Positions 42,179-50,354 of a DNA stretch of 64,000 nt are shown in pieces. The stretch is taken from contig NZ_NSEA01000020.1 of NCBI RefSeq assembly GCF_002734285.1, positions 1 to 64,000 of the forward strand. Reading direction: 5' to 3'. The translations under genes were made by a program, and so were the position numbers. The notes beneath the pieces were generated by a model. It ran no database searches and was not told where the DNA came from. It saw only the letters and a program-made list of their open reading frames with translations. Source of the DNA: Fredinandcohnia onubensis (lineage in GTDB: Bacteria > Bacillota > Bacilli > Bacillales > Bacillaceae_L). Within the stretch, counting starts at the first letter, position 1, and the number at the start of each line of letters is the position of its first letter.

Positions 42179-43618
42179 ATGGAATCAGCGTATAAAGGTA
42201 CAAACAAAATGATAATTGGAATTGTTTTTGGTGTAATTACATTTTGGTTATTTGCGCAAGCAATGGTCAATATAGTCCCTGCTGTACAAGAAGATTTAGG
42301 GATTTCACTTGGGACGCTGAACATCGCTATAAGTTTAACAGCTTTATTTTCAGGATTGTTTATCGTGGCTGCGGGTGGTCTAGCCGATAAAATAGGACGT
42401 AAAAAGATTGCCTATTTTGGATTTATTTTAAGTATTGCCGGCTCGCTTTGTCTGGTACTAGCTCAAGGCTCTGTATTGCTAATTATTGGACGTATTATTC
42501 AAGGTATATCGGCAGCATGTATTATGCCTTCAACAATTGCGTTAATGAAAGCTTATTTTGAAGGGGCAGAACGTCAACGTGCACTCAGTTTTTGGTCGAT
42601 TGGCTCTTGGGGAGGATCAGGGGTTGCTTCTTTTGCAGGTGGAACAATCGCGACTTCATTAGGGTGGCGATGGATTTTCGTATTTTCGATTGTCTTTGCA
42701 ATTGTCGGTATGTTTTTACTAAAGGATACACCAGAAAGCAAACAACCCTCTTCTGGTGCTTTTAAATTCGATTACGCTGGATTAGCGATCTTTATTGTAA
42801 CGATGATTGCCCTGAATGTGTTTATTACATATGGAGCAGATATTGGATGGACAAGCCCGATTTCACTTGGTCTTATTGCTGTAACGATTATAGGTATACT
42901 GGTTTTTATTAAAGTAGAGAAGAGTAAGAAAATCGTTCTTATTGATTTTGACGTATTTAAAAATGCACCATATACAGGTGCTACTGTTTCGAACTTTTTA
43001 CTCAATGCGATTGCTGGTACTTTAGTTGTTGCAAATACGTATGTGCAAGTAGGTAGAGGCTTTAACTCATTTCAATCAGGAATGTTGTCCCTCGGTTATT
43101 TAGTAGCAGTACTGGCAATGATTCGCGTTGGTGAAAAAATCCTACAAAGAGTAGGTGCAAAATCACCGATGATGTGGGGTGCCGCAATTACAACAGTTGG
43201 TGTAGGAATTATGGGTTTAACATTCTTACCAGACCTTGCTTATACGACTGTTGTGTTTATTGGATTTGCATTATTTGGACTAGGGCTGGGAATTTACGCC
43301 ACGCCTTCAACAGATACTTCTGTATCGAATGCACCAGCGGAAAAAGTGGGCGAAGCAGCTGGTGTTTATAAAATGGCAAGTTCACTTGGCAGTGCATTTG
43401 GTGTTGCGATCTCAGCATCAGCTTACGCGGCAATAGCAGCAAATGGAAATCTTGAATTTGCAGCTACAGTGGGAATCATTGTTAACGTCATTTTCGGTGT
43501 TTTATCGATCCTATCGATCATTATTCTAGTACCAAAAGATGCAGGAAAAACTACTCAAGCAGTTAAACCAAAGAATGCGTCTAAAAAAAGAACAGCGAAT
43601 GACCCTGTTACCGAATAA
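42179..43618 (+). CDS. MFS drug/metabolite transporter (DHA2-like)
   Basis: A 479-residue transporter with about 14 membrane helices. It has the MFS loop signature GGLADKIGRKKIAYFG (about residues 61-76), GRIIQGISAACIMPSTIAL and the WRWIFVFSI motif of the 14-TM DHA2 drug:H+ antiporters. The C-terminus is a Lys/Thr-rich tail. The reading frame is open far upstream, but AAAAGGGGG points to the ATG at 42179. An M20 amidohydrolase gene begins 61 bp downstream on the same strand, so the two may move and process the same compound. The substrate is unknown. Confidence 0.85.
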   Translation: MESAYKGTNKMIIGIVFGVITFWLFAQAMVNIVPAVQEDLGISLGTLNIAISLTALFSGLFIVAAGGLADKIGRKKIAYFGFILSIAGSLCLVLAQGSVLLIIGRIIQGISAACIMPSTIALMKAYFEGAERQRALSFWSIGSWGGSGVASFAGGTIATSLGWRWIFVFSIVFAIVGMFLLKDTPESKQPSSGAFKFDYAGLAIFIVTMIALNVFITYGADIGWTSPISLGLIAVTIIGILVFIKVEKSKKIVLIDFDVFKNAPYTGATVSNFLLNAIAGTLVVANTYVQVGRGFNSFQSGMLSLGYLVAVLAMIRVGEKILQRVGAKSPMMWGAAITTVGVGIMGLTFLPDLAYTTVVFIGFALFGLGLGIYATPSTDTSVSNAPAEKVGEAAGVYKMASSLGSAFGVAISASAYAAIAANGNLEFAATVGIIVNVIFGVLSILSIIILVPKDAGKTTQAVKPKNASKKRTANDPVTE

Positions 43619-43679
43619 ATATGTTTTGAAAAGCACTAAAACGTAGTGTTTTCATACATACGAAATGGAGTGCAAAATT

Positions 43680-44867
43680 ATGAAAGATCAATTAATGGAT
43701 ATGTTAGAATCGCGAAAGGATGAAATCATTGAGATTCGCAGACATTTACATGAAAATCCTGAACTATCCTTTAAGGAAGAAAAAACCGCTCAGTATATTC
43801 TAGAGTTTTATAAAGGAAAAGATGTAGAGGTTCAATCCAATGTTGGGAATGGTTATGGAATTGTCGTGACAATAAAGGGCGGTAAATCAGGAAAAAACAT
43901 TGGCCTGCGTGCAGACTTTGATGCGCTTCCTATTGTCGAAGAAACAGATGTACCGTTTAAATCAAAGACTGAAGGTGTGATGCATGCATGTGGTCATGAT
44001 GGTCATACTGCATATTTGTTAGTATTAGCGGATTGTTTAATTCAATTAAAAAATGAAATACCGGGTACAATCAAGATTATCCACCAGCATGCCGAAGAGG
44101 TTCCACCGGGTGGGGCAAAAAGCATTGTAGAATCTGGTATTCTTGATGATTTAGATCATGTATTCGGCATCCATCTACTTCCATTAGGTCCGACAGGGAC
44201 AGTAGGGTATCATGCAGGATATTCATTCAACGGAAGAGCGTATATGAAATTAAAAGTTCAAGGTAGGGGTGGACATGGCTCATCACCACATTTGGCAAAT
44301 GATGCGATTGTGGCAGGGGCACATTTTGTAACAGCCGTTCAAACAATCATTAGCCGTCGATTAAGCCCGTTTGAAAATGGTGTTATTACGATAGGTTCAT
44401 TTGATGGAAAAGGCACATTTAATGTTATCAAAGATAGCGTTGAGCTTGAAGGTGACATTCGTTATATGACGGATGAAACAAAGGAAAAAATAGAAAAAGA
44501 AGTGAAACGACTTGCTGGTGGACTTGAAGAAGAATTCGGAGTAACATGTGAGCTAACATACGAAACGGATTATCCGCCTCTATACAATGATCCTGAATTA
44601 ACAGCAAAAGTTGCGGAGTATCTAAACAATGCAAATGACAAAGACATTAAAGAAGTGAAGGAGTTCCCGGCAATGGCACCATCTGAAGATTTTGCTTATT
44701 ATGCGGAAAAATTTCCTTCTTGTTTCTTCTATATTGCATGTACGCCAAAGGGGGAAAAGGATCCTTATTTCAATCATCATCCTAAATTTGATATTGATGA
44801 AGATGCCCTCCTTGTCGCTGCAAAAGCAGTGGGAACTGTCGTTTGTGGATTTTATGAGTTAGATTAA
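43680..44867 (+). CDS. M20 family metallo-amidohydrolase
   Basis: A 395-residue enzyme of the M20D group (N-acyl-amino acid amidohydrolases, hippurate hydrolase and IAA-amino acid hydrolase types). It has RRHLHENPELSF, GLRADFDALPI, the metal-binding HACGHDGHTAYLL, HQHAEEVPPGGA and the late His in FNHHPKFDI, with a dimerisation (lid) domain in the middle (about 180-290). It hydrolyses an amide of an acylated amino acid; the true substrate is unknown. GGAG at 43667 supports the ATG at 43680 rather than the ATG at 43665. Likely an operon with the MFS gene. Confidence 0.85.
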   Translation: MKDQLMDMLESRKDEIIEIRRHLHENPELSFKEEKTAQYILEFYKGKDVEVQSNVGNGYGIVVTIKGGKSGKNIGLRADFDALPIVEETDVPFKSKTEGVMHACGHDGHTAYLLVLADCLIQLKNEIPGTIKIIHQHAEEVPPGGAKSIVESGILDDLDHVFGIHLLPLGPTGTVGYHAGYSFNGRAYMKLKVQGRGGHGSSPHLANDAIVAGAHFVTAVQTIISRRLSPFENGVITIGSFDGKGTFNVIKDSVELEGDIRYMTDETKEKIEKEVKRLAGGLEEEFGVTCELTYETDYPPLYNDPELTAKVAEYLNNANDKDIKEVKEFPAMAPSEDFAYYAEKFPSCFFYIACTPKGEKDPYFNHHPKFDIDEDALLVAAKAVGTVVCGFYELD

Positions 44868-44883
44868 GGTACTTATTCAAAAC

Positions 44884-44923
44884 AAAGCCCATTCAACAAG
44901 TGGTATGTTGGATGGGCTTTAAC
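44884..44923. terminator. Terminator between convergent genes
   Basis: A 14-bp stem (AAAGCCCATTCAAC with GTTGGATGGGCTTT, one G-T pair), convergent between the amidohydrolase and EamA genes. Confidence 0.88.
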
Positions 44924-44927
44924 CTAT

Positions 44928-45899
44928 TTACGATAAAGGCATTTCTCTTAGTTTTGTACGAACCTGTTGAACTGATTTTTTCTTTTGTGACATTCTTAAA
45001 TAGATATTGTTAGATAAAAGTGAAACGATGATTAAAATCGTACCAAGAAGATCGAACATCGTTACTTGATTACCTTGAAAAATCGAAATTAAGAGCGTTG
45101 TAACGGGAACAAAGTTAATGAACAGTAACCCGTTTAGCGGTGATAATATGCTCACACCAATATTCCAACCGAGTAATGCAATCACTCCAGGGAAAATGAT
45201 CATAAATAATAAATGAGGGCTTACAGCCATCATATTTTCTACTGTTGGGACGGATAAATATCCGAACAAAGTTGCACCAAATGTAATTACAATAGCAGTA
45301 ATTGTTCCAAGCAAACAACTTAAAGTTGAATAACGCAAAGCAGACCAACCGCTGAATTCACTACCGCCCATCGTGTAAATGACCCATCCAATCACGGCGA
45401 TAAAGATTAGTATTGAAGGTATAAAGTCATCAGTTGCCCCAAGAAAAGCTTTAACATCACCTTTTGTAATTACCAGCATTGCGCCAATGAATGACACGAT
45501 TACACATCCTAATGTGAATAGATGCGGGCGTTTCCTAAAAATCATCCATACAATTACAACGGAAATCATCGGCATTAGGGATTCCATAATGGATGCGACC
45601 ATTACTCCGGAAGCTCCTAATAGATCTTCGCCCCAGAAGATAAAAAGGTTATAGACGGTGAAAGCCATCGTGCCGAAAAACCATAATTGAAGTCCTTTTC
45701 CCTCAAAGCGGAAAGCTTGTTTTCCTTCTTTCCATAATAAGATGGCCACCAAGATAATCGTTACAGCGCCATAACGAATGATTGTAAAATAAAAAGGATC
45801 AAGATGTTTAAATGCTGCATGAGCTACAGGAAACATTGCTCCCCATGATACTGCAGCAATAAAACATAAAATCGCTCCGAGTAGTACACTATTTTTCAC
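44928..45899 (-). CDS. EamA/DMT family transporter
   Basis: A 323-residue protein with ten hydrophobic helices in two EamA halves (AAVSWGAMFPVAHAAF at the start of the first; the second begins near residue 160). Family members export metabolites such as amino acids, but this one's substrate is unknown. It is divergent from a LysR regulator over a 146-bp gap that carries two palindromes, the usual arrangement in which the regulator controls the exporter. Confidence 0.85.
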   Translation of the reverse strand: MKNSVLLGAILCFIAAVSWGAMFPVAHAAFKHLDPFYFTIIRYGAVTIILVAILLWKEGKQAFRFEGKGLQLWFFGTMAFTVYNLFIFWGEDLLGASGVMVASIMESLMPMISVVIVWMIFRKRPHLFTLGCVIVSFIGAMLVITKGDVKAFLGATDDFIPSILIFIAVIGWVIYTMGGSEFSGWSALRYSTLSCLLGTITAIVITFGATLFGYLSVPTVENMMAVSPHLLFMIIFPGVIALLGWNIGVSILSPLNGLLFINFVPVTTLLISIFQGNQVTMFDLLGTILIIVSLLSNNIYLRMSQKKKSVQQVRTKLREMPLS

Positions 45900-45978
45900 T
45901 TTCCTCTACCTCTTTCAAAAAGTTACGATAATCATTATAATAAAACTGTTCGGGTATCCTGTAAAATGAATAAAAACA

Positions 45979-46006
45979 ATGATTAATATCATTTTTATTG
46001 ATATCA
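45979..46006. promoter_or_regulatory. Possible LysR operators between eamA and lysR
   Basis: ATGATTAATATCAT (45979-45992) and TGATATCA (45999-46006, a perfect palindrome) lie 20 bp apart centre to centre. They carry ATGAT/ATCAT arms typical of T-N11-A LysR sites. Position before the lysR start supports autoregulation. Confidence 0.5.
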
Positions 46007-46045
46007 TAGATATAGAGATAAATGTACGTACAGGAGGGGAAAACC

Positions 46046-46909
46046 GTGGAATTCAAAGACTTAGAGATTTTTCAGATGGTAGCAGAAAAAGGAACGATTA
46101 CAGAAGTGGCAAAAGAGTTGAGCTACGTTCAATCCAATATTACCTCTCGTATCCAGAAGCTCGAGGCTGAGCTGAATACACCTTTGTTTAACCGACATCG
46201 TCGGGGGATGACATTGACACCTGAGGGGAAGAAACTATTAACTTATAGTAAAAAAATATTATTGTTAACAGACGAAATGAAAAAAGCTGTTCAAAATAAA
46301 AATGAGCCGTCTGGTAAGTTAGAAATTGGAACAGTTGAGACGGTCATTCATTTACCAAAAATATTATCTACCTATACTAAAAAATATAAAAATGTGGATC
46401 TGTCATTATTTACGGGTGTCACCGAAGATTTAGAGGAACGTGTGTTAAATCATAAGTTGGATGGAGCATTCGTTTCAGAATTAGACTTTCATCCTGACCT
46501 TGTGTCGCATGACGTATTGCAAGAGGAGCTTGTGTTAATATCGGATATTCGTACAACCTCATTAGAAGAGTCGAAAGAAGAGACCATTCTTTGCTTTAGT
46601 GAAGGCTGCGGATACCGAGCGAGATTTAAAGCATGGTATAAAGACCAAAATCTCACACCACGAAAAGTGATGGAATTTGGTACATTAGAAACGATTTTGC
46701 GTAGCGTAGTCGTTGGACTTGGTGTGGCATTCGTCCCGAAGTCAGCAGTTACCCATTTGGAGCAAAGTGGACTGATCAGATGTTATACCCTTCCAGATCA
46801 ATACAGCAAAATCAAAACCGTTTTTATAAGAAGAGCCGATACGTACTTAACCTCAACGATGGAAAAGTTTATAGAAACCATCGAAACGAATAATCAAATA
46901 ATAATATAA
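46046..46909 (+). CDS. LysR family transcriptional regulator
   Basis: A 287-residue regulator: N-terminal winged helix (EFKDLEIFQMVAEKGTITEVAKELSYVQSNITSRIQKLE, about 2-40), a linker helix and a periplasmic-binding-like effector domain (about 90-285). The GTG at 46046 follows AGGAGGGG. It is divergent from the EamA exporter gene, the likely target. Resembles the CynR/GltC class in general form; the effector is not known. Confidence 0.88.
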   Translation: MEFKDLEIFQMVAEKGTITEVAKELSYVQSNITSRIQKLEAELNTPLFNRHRRGMTLTPEGKKLLTYSKKILLLTDEMKKAVQNKNEPSGKLEIGTVETVIHLPKILSTYTKKYKNVDLSLFTGVTEDLEERVLNHKLDGAFVSELDFHPDLVSHDVLQEELVLISDIRTTSLEESKEETILCFSEGCGYRARFKAWYKDQNLTPRKVMEFGTLETILRSVVVGLGVAFVPKSAVTHLEQSGLIRCYTLPDQYSKIKTVFIRRADTYLTSTMEKFIETIETNNQIII

Positions 46910-46911
46910 AA

Positions 46912-46962
46912 AAACAGGGTTGTTCTCACTAGTCAAGAAATGACTTGTGGGGCAACCCTTTA
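46912..46962 (+). terminator. Terminator after lysR
   Basis: The arms CAGGGTTG and CAACCCTT, with an inner stem (CTCACTAGTCA with TGACTTGTGGG) and a T stretch. Confidence 0.75.
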
Positions 46963-46976
46963 TTATCTTCTTTGCC

Positions 46977-47291
46977 TTATTCAATTTTTACCCATTCTTG
47001 CGACCATTTTTCAATTTCCCTTAAAATGGGTTCGATACTTTGCCCTCTTTCTGTTAGTGAATACTCAATAATAACAGGCGTTTCCGGTATAACCTCACGT
47101 TTAACCAATCCTTGGTGCTCCAGGTCTTTTAAACGATCTGATAATACCTTTCCACTTATACCAATTGAAGATTGTATCTCATTAAACCTTTGTGGCCCTA
47201 CTAATAATTGATAGATAACCAAAGCTGTCCATCTTTGACTTAATAGAGACATCGCTTTTTCAAATTTCGGGCAGATTGTAGGTTGTTTCAT
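46977..47291 (-). CDS. HxlR/DUF24 family redox-type regulator (CatR-like)
   Basis: A 104-residue winged-helix repressor: MKQPTICPKFEKAMSLLSQR and WTALVIYQLLVGPQRFNEIQ, then LSDRLKDLEHQGLVKR and the wing PETPVIIEYSLT. Cys7 lies where CatR and YodB of B. subtilis carry their catechol/quinone-sensing cysteine, and it is the only Cys. AGAGGTG lies upstream of the ATG at 47291; an ATG at 47321 has no such site. It is divergent from the CatE-like gene, the same partner CatR controls in B. subtilis, so a catechol/quinone-sensing repressor is likely. Confidence 0.85.
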   Translation of the reverse strand: MKQPTICPKFEKAMSLLSQRWTALVIYQLLVGPQRFNEIQSSIGISGKVLSDRLKDLEHQGLVKREVIPETPVIIEYSLTERGQSIEPILREIEKWSQEWVKIE

Positions 47292-47364
47292 TTTTTTAAA
47301 TGCACCTCTCTTAATCATCATTGTACTAAAATGAAAAATTAATTACAATTGGAAATTTAATTAC

Positions 47365-47409
47365 TTGACAATAACTAATTATCTAAATAAACTTACTTAC
47401 ATAAAGTAA
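47365..47409 (+). promoter_or_regulatory. Promoter and palindromic operator before the catE-like gene
   Basis: TTGACA (47365-47370), 17 bp, TAAACT (47388-47393). The perfect 6-bp arms of TTACTTACATAAAGTAA (47393-47409) begin at the end of the -10, where a bound repressor would block transcription. The HxlR protein is the obvious candidate. Confidence 0.65.
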
Positions 47410-47484
47410 CTTAATTTTAAATATGAAATGATATGTAAAAGGGAAAGTTATAAAAAAGAGTATGGATTATCAAGGAGGATAATG

Positions 47485-48336
47485 ATGGGATATCACACAA
47501 AACCAACCACATTTGTGGGACATGTCAAAATAAAGGTTGAAAAGCTAGAACGTTCATTACAGTTTTATAAGGATATACTTGGATTTGATATTTTGGAACG
47601 ATCAGACTCATCAGCAAAATTAACGACTAATGGAAAAACAAGTATTCTATCACTTGAACAACCTGAAAATGTTGTACCAAAGCAAGGAAGAACAACTGGA
47701 CTCTATCATTTTGCTCTTCTTTTACCCACAAAAAAAGATTTGGCTAATATCGTTGTTCATCTAAGTGAAAAAGGAATTCGCTTTGGCTCTTCTGACCATC
47801 TAGTTAGTGAAGCTTTATATCTTAATGATCCTGATGGCAACCAAATTGAAATTTATATTGACCGTGATCCTTCTGAATGGGATTGGAAGGGTGAAGAAGT
47901 GGATATGGCTGTTGATCCGCTAGATTTTGAAAGATTATTAAAAAACATTGTACCAGGTAAGACATGGAAAGAGATGCCAGAGGAAACGCTAATGGGGCAT
48001 ATTCACTTACATGTAGCTGAGTTACAAAGGACCGAAGAGTTTTATGTGAAAGGACTTGGATTGGATGTTGTAAATCGTTACGGTACACAGGCTTTATTCC
48101 TTTCGTCCGGAAAGTACCACCACCATATTGGGGTTAATACATGGAATGGAGTAGGGGCACCCAAGCCACCTAAAAATGGTGTTGGGCTTGAATCATATAC
48201 ACTCATTTTGCCAACTGAAGAAGCCCGTGATGGAATCGTTGATAATTTGAAAAAGATTGGTGCAGATGTGGTCGAAGAGAACAATACGGTTATCACGTTT
48301 GATCCTTCTGGAAATCAAATTGAGCTAGCTATCTAG
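47485..48336 (+). CDS. catE: VOC family protein, catechol-2,3-dioxygenase type (CatE-like)
   Basis: A 283-residue protein with two vicinal-oxygen-chelate modules: residues 1-130 (VGHVKIKVEKLERSLQFYKD, GLYHFALLLPTKKDL, EALYLNDPDGNQIEIYID) and 165-283 (MGHIHLHVAELQRTEEFYV, SSGKYHHHIGVNTW, DPSGNQIELAI). His in GHIHLH, His in HHHIG and the final Glu fit the Fe(II) site. The pattern and length are like B. subtilis CatE (YfiE), which opens catechol rings. The second ATG (47485) is well spaced from AAGGAGG. A luciferase-like gene follows 18 bp later. Confidence 0.85.
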   Translation: MGYHTKPTTFVGHVKIKVEKLERSLQFYKDILGFDILERSDSSAKLTTNGKTSILSLEQPENVVPKQGRTTGLYHFALLLPTKKDLANIVVHLSEKGIRFGSSDHLVSEALYLNDPDGNQIEIYIDRDPSEWDWKGEEVDMAVDPLDFERLLKNIVPGKTWKEMPEETLMGHIHLHVAELQRTEEFYVKGLGLDVVNRYGTQALFLSSGKYHHHIGVNTWNGVGAPKPPKNGVGLESYTLILPTEEARDGIVDNLKKIGADVVEENNTVITFDPSGNQIELAI

Positions 48337-48354
48337 TGAAGGGAGGATATCTTA

Positions 48355-49416
48355 ATGACTCAAGACAAGAAAAGTGATTTTGAAATTGGGATTTATACTC
48401 TTGCTGATATTGGGCCAGATCCCCTTACCGGTAAGACCATTACCGCTAAAGAAAGAGTGAAAGAAATTATACAAGCTGCAAAACTTGCGGATGAGGCAGG
48501 ACTTGATGTTTTTGGAATAGGAGAACATCATCGTCTAGACTATGCTTCTTCATCTCCTGCGGTTATATTGGCTGCTATTGCACAAGGCACTAAACAAATT
48601 AGATTAACGAGTACAACGAGTGTATTAAGTACGCTTGATCCTGTTCGACTATTTGAGGATTTTGCCACATTGGACTTACTTTCGGATGGTCGTGCAGAAA
48701 TACTGGCCGGTAGAGGAGCCTTTATCGAATCATTTCCTCTTTTCGGTTATAGCACAAATGATTATGATGAGTTGTTTGAAGAACATATGGACTTATTATT
48801 ACAACTAACTCAAAGTGAGACTGTCACTTGGTCGGGAAAGTTTCGTTCTTCTTTAAGGAATGCTGAAATTTCCCCAAGACCAGTGCAGGAAAATCTACCG
48901 GTTTGGATTGGAGTGGGTGGTACACCTGAAAGTGCTGTTCGTGCTGGAAGATTTGGGGTGGGGATGGCTTTAGCAATTTTAGGAGGTCATCCAAAACGAT
49001 TTAAGCCACTTGTCGATCTTTATCGTCAAGCAGGAGTAGAGGCTGGACATAACCCTCATGACTTGAAGGTTGGTGTAACAGGCCATGCGTATCTAGCTGA
49101 AACAACTCAGCAAGCAAAGGATGAGTTTTACCCTTATTACTCCAATTACTGGGAATATGTAAACCGTCAGCGTGGAATGGGAACAAGGATGTCAAGGAAT
49201 GACTTTGAACATATGGCTAGTCCAGACACAGCTTTGTTCGTAGGAAGTCCACAGCAAGTCGCTGAAAAAATCCTCACACAATACGAGCTCTTTGGGCACA
49301 AACGATTTCTTGCCCAGTTAGATATAGGTGGACAACCTTTTAAAAATGTAGCAAAAGGGATTGAATTGTTAGCAACGGAGGTTGCTCCAATCGTTGTAAG
49401 AGAAACAAGTAAGTAA
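48355..49416 (+). CDS. Luciferase-like (LLM class) flavin monooxygenase
   Basis: A 353-residue protein of the bacterial luciferase superfamily (F420 or FMNH2 dependent). It has FEIGIYTLADIGPDPLTG, LADEAGLDVFGIGEHH (about 42-57), RIRLTSTTSVLSTLDPVRLFEDFATLDLLSDGRAEI and VWIGVGGTPESAVRAGR. GGGAGGAT precedes the ATG. It is cotranscribed with the CatE-like gene; in B. subtilis the catE partner is the DoxX-type catD instead. The pair may oxidise and then open an aromatic compound. The exact substrate is unknown. Confidence 0.85.
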   Translation: MTQDKKSDFEIGIYTLADIGPDPLTGKTITAKERVKEIIQAAKLADEAGLDVFGIGEHHRLDYASSSPAVILAAIAQGTKQIRLTSTTSVLSTLDPVRLFEDFATLDLLSDGRAEILAGRGAFIESFPLFGYSTNDYDELFEEHMDLLLQLTQSETVTWSGKFRSSLRNAEISPRPVQENLPVWIGVGGTPESAVRAGRFGVGMALAILGGHPKRFKPLVDLYRQAGVEAGHNPHDLKVGVTGHAYLAETTQQAKDEFYPYYSNYWEYVNRQRGMGTRMSRNDFEHMASPDTALFVGSPQQVAEKILTQYELFGHKRFLAQLDIGGQPFKNVAKGIELLATEVAPIVVRETSK

Positions 49417-49424
49417 TGGATACG

Positions 49425-49588
49425 AAACAATCTGTACTAATCGGCTATTTTCGAGAAAACCCATTTTCAAACAATCGTTTGTTTAATGGGTTTTTCCTTT
49501 TGTATCAATAACTTGCGAATTCAATTAAACGTTTGTTTGAATGTATTTCGTATTGTTGAGCAGGTTAAAAGGTGGGCTGTACTAGTCC
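49425..49588 (+). repeat. 164-bp direct repeat, right copy, upstream of tetR
   Basis: Partner of 41932-42095, same length and same ends (AAACAATCTGTACTAATCG ... CTGTACTAGTCC). Here the first half also forms a terminator. The two copies are 7.5 kb apart in the same orientation. Confidence 0.75.
49456..49495 (+). terminator. Terminator after the LLM gene, inside the direct repeat
   Basis: AAAACCCATT and AATGGGTTTT arms surround the palindromic CAAACAATCGTTTGTTT and are followed by T residues. The equivalent part of the left copy cannot form this outer stem. Confidence 0.75.
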
Positions 49589-49672
49589 ATTATTAATAGT
49601 AATGTGTCAATTCGAAGTCAACTCTTTCTCTTTCCTAATATCTTGTTCTATAATGGTGGTGGGGTGAAAGAC

Positions 49673-50248
49673 ATGGCGCGTGAACGTAAATTTACAACTG
49701 AGGAATTATATAGGACAACTGAGGAACTACTTCTAACACATCATTATGAAGGGTTCCAGTTTAGTTTGGTTGCGGATCATTTGCATGTTTCTCGAGGAGC
49801 AATCTATAAGTACTTTGAAAACAAGGAAGAATTGATTACGGAATATATGCTTTTTAAAATGGAGCAATTTCTCCATGAGCTAAAGGAAATTAATTCAATT
49901 GAAGGCTTTCATGCTCAATTTGATTTTCTTCTAAACCTCATGTTTAAGAATCCGGAACTTTATCAACTTATAGAAATTGGGAAGCGTGTTCCGGTCCATA
50001 TAAATGAAAAGGTAAAAGAAAACAAGGAAAAACTTGGAAACTACCACATTGAGATGTACCGTTGTGTGCAGGGCTTAATTGAATCGGGTAAAAGGGAACA
50101 ACAATTGAATCCGAATATCCCTGACCCTGTCGTTTTAGGTTATATTTTTCAATCAGTCGCGATTCCAAATCATTTTGGCATTCCTCATGATAAGTGGGTT
50201 CAGTCGATTAAAGAAATGATTTGTCACGGAATCGTCAAAGACTTATAA
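49673..50248 (+). CDS. TetR/AcrR family transcriptional regulator
   Basis: A 191-residue regulator with an N-terminal helix-turn-helix (FQFSLVADHLHVSRGAIYKYFENKEELI, about residues 26-53) and an all-helical ligand domain. The ATG at 49673 follows GGGGTGA. A drug-type MMPL transporter gene follows 106 bp downstream; three palindromic operators lie between them, so it probably represses that gene. It may also act at the motifs in the 164-bp repeat upstream of its own start. Ligand not known. Confidence 0.88.
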   Translation: MARERKFTTEELYRTTEELLLTHHYEGFQFSLVADHLHVSRGAIYKYFENKEELITEYMLFKMEQFLHELKEINSIEGFHAQFDFLLNLMFKNPELYQLIEIGKRVPVHINEKVKENKEKLGNYHIEMYRCVQGLIESGKREQQLNPNIPDPVVLGYIFQSVAIPNHFGIPHDKWVQSIKEMICHGIVKDL

Positions 50249-50305
50249 TTGACACGGGTGTCACTTTAAAAGATAATTATCGTGACAACAGTGTCAATTT
50301 TTTTT
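50248..50305 (+). terminator. Terminator of tetR built from two operators
   Basis: The arms 50248-50264 and 50282-50298 pair at 15 of 17 positions and are followed by eight T residues. Each arm is itself a palindromic operator (see the operator entry), so one sequence serves both purposes. Confidence 0.8.
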
Positions 50306-50327
50306 GAGGAAAGTGACACGAGTGTTA
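50250..50327 (+). promoter_or_regulatory. Three TetR-type operators between tetR and the MMPL gene
   Basis: TGACACGGGTGTCA (50250-50263), TGACAACAGTGTCA (50283-50296) and TGACACGAGTGTTA (50314-50327): three copies of TGACAC-N2-GTGTCA, centres 33 and 31 bp apart (about three helical turns). They lie just before the MMPL ribosome binding site. Confidence 0.8.
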
Positions 50328-50354
50328 CTTTTGAAAGAAGAGGTGGGATAAAAT

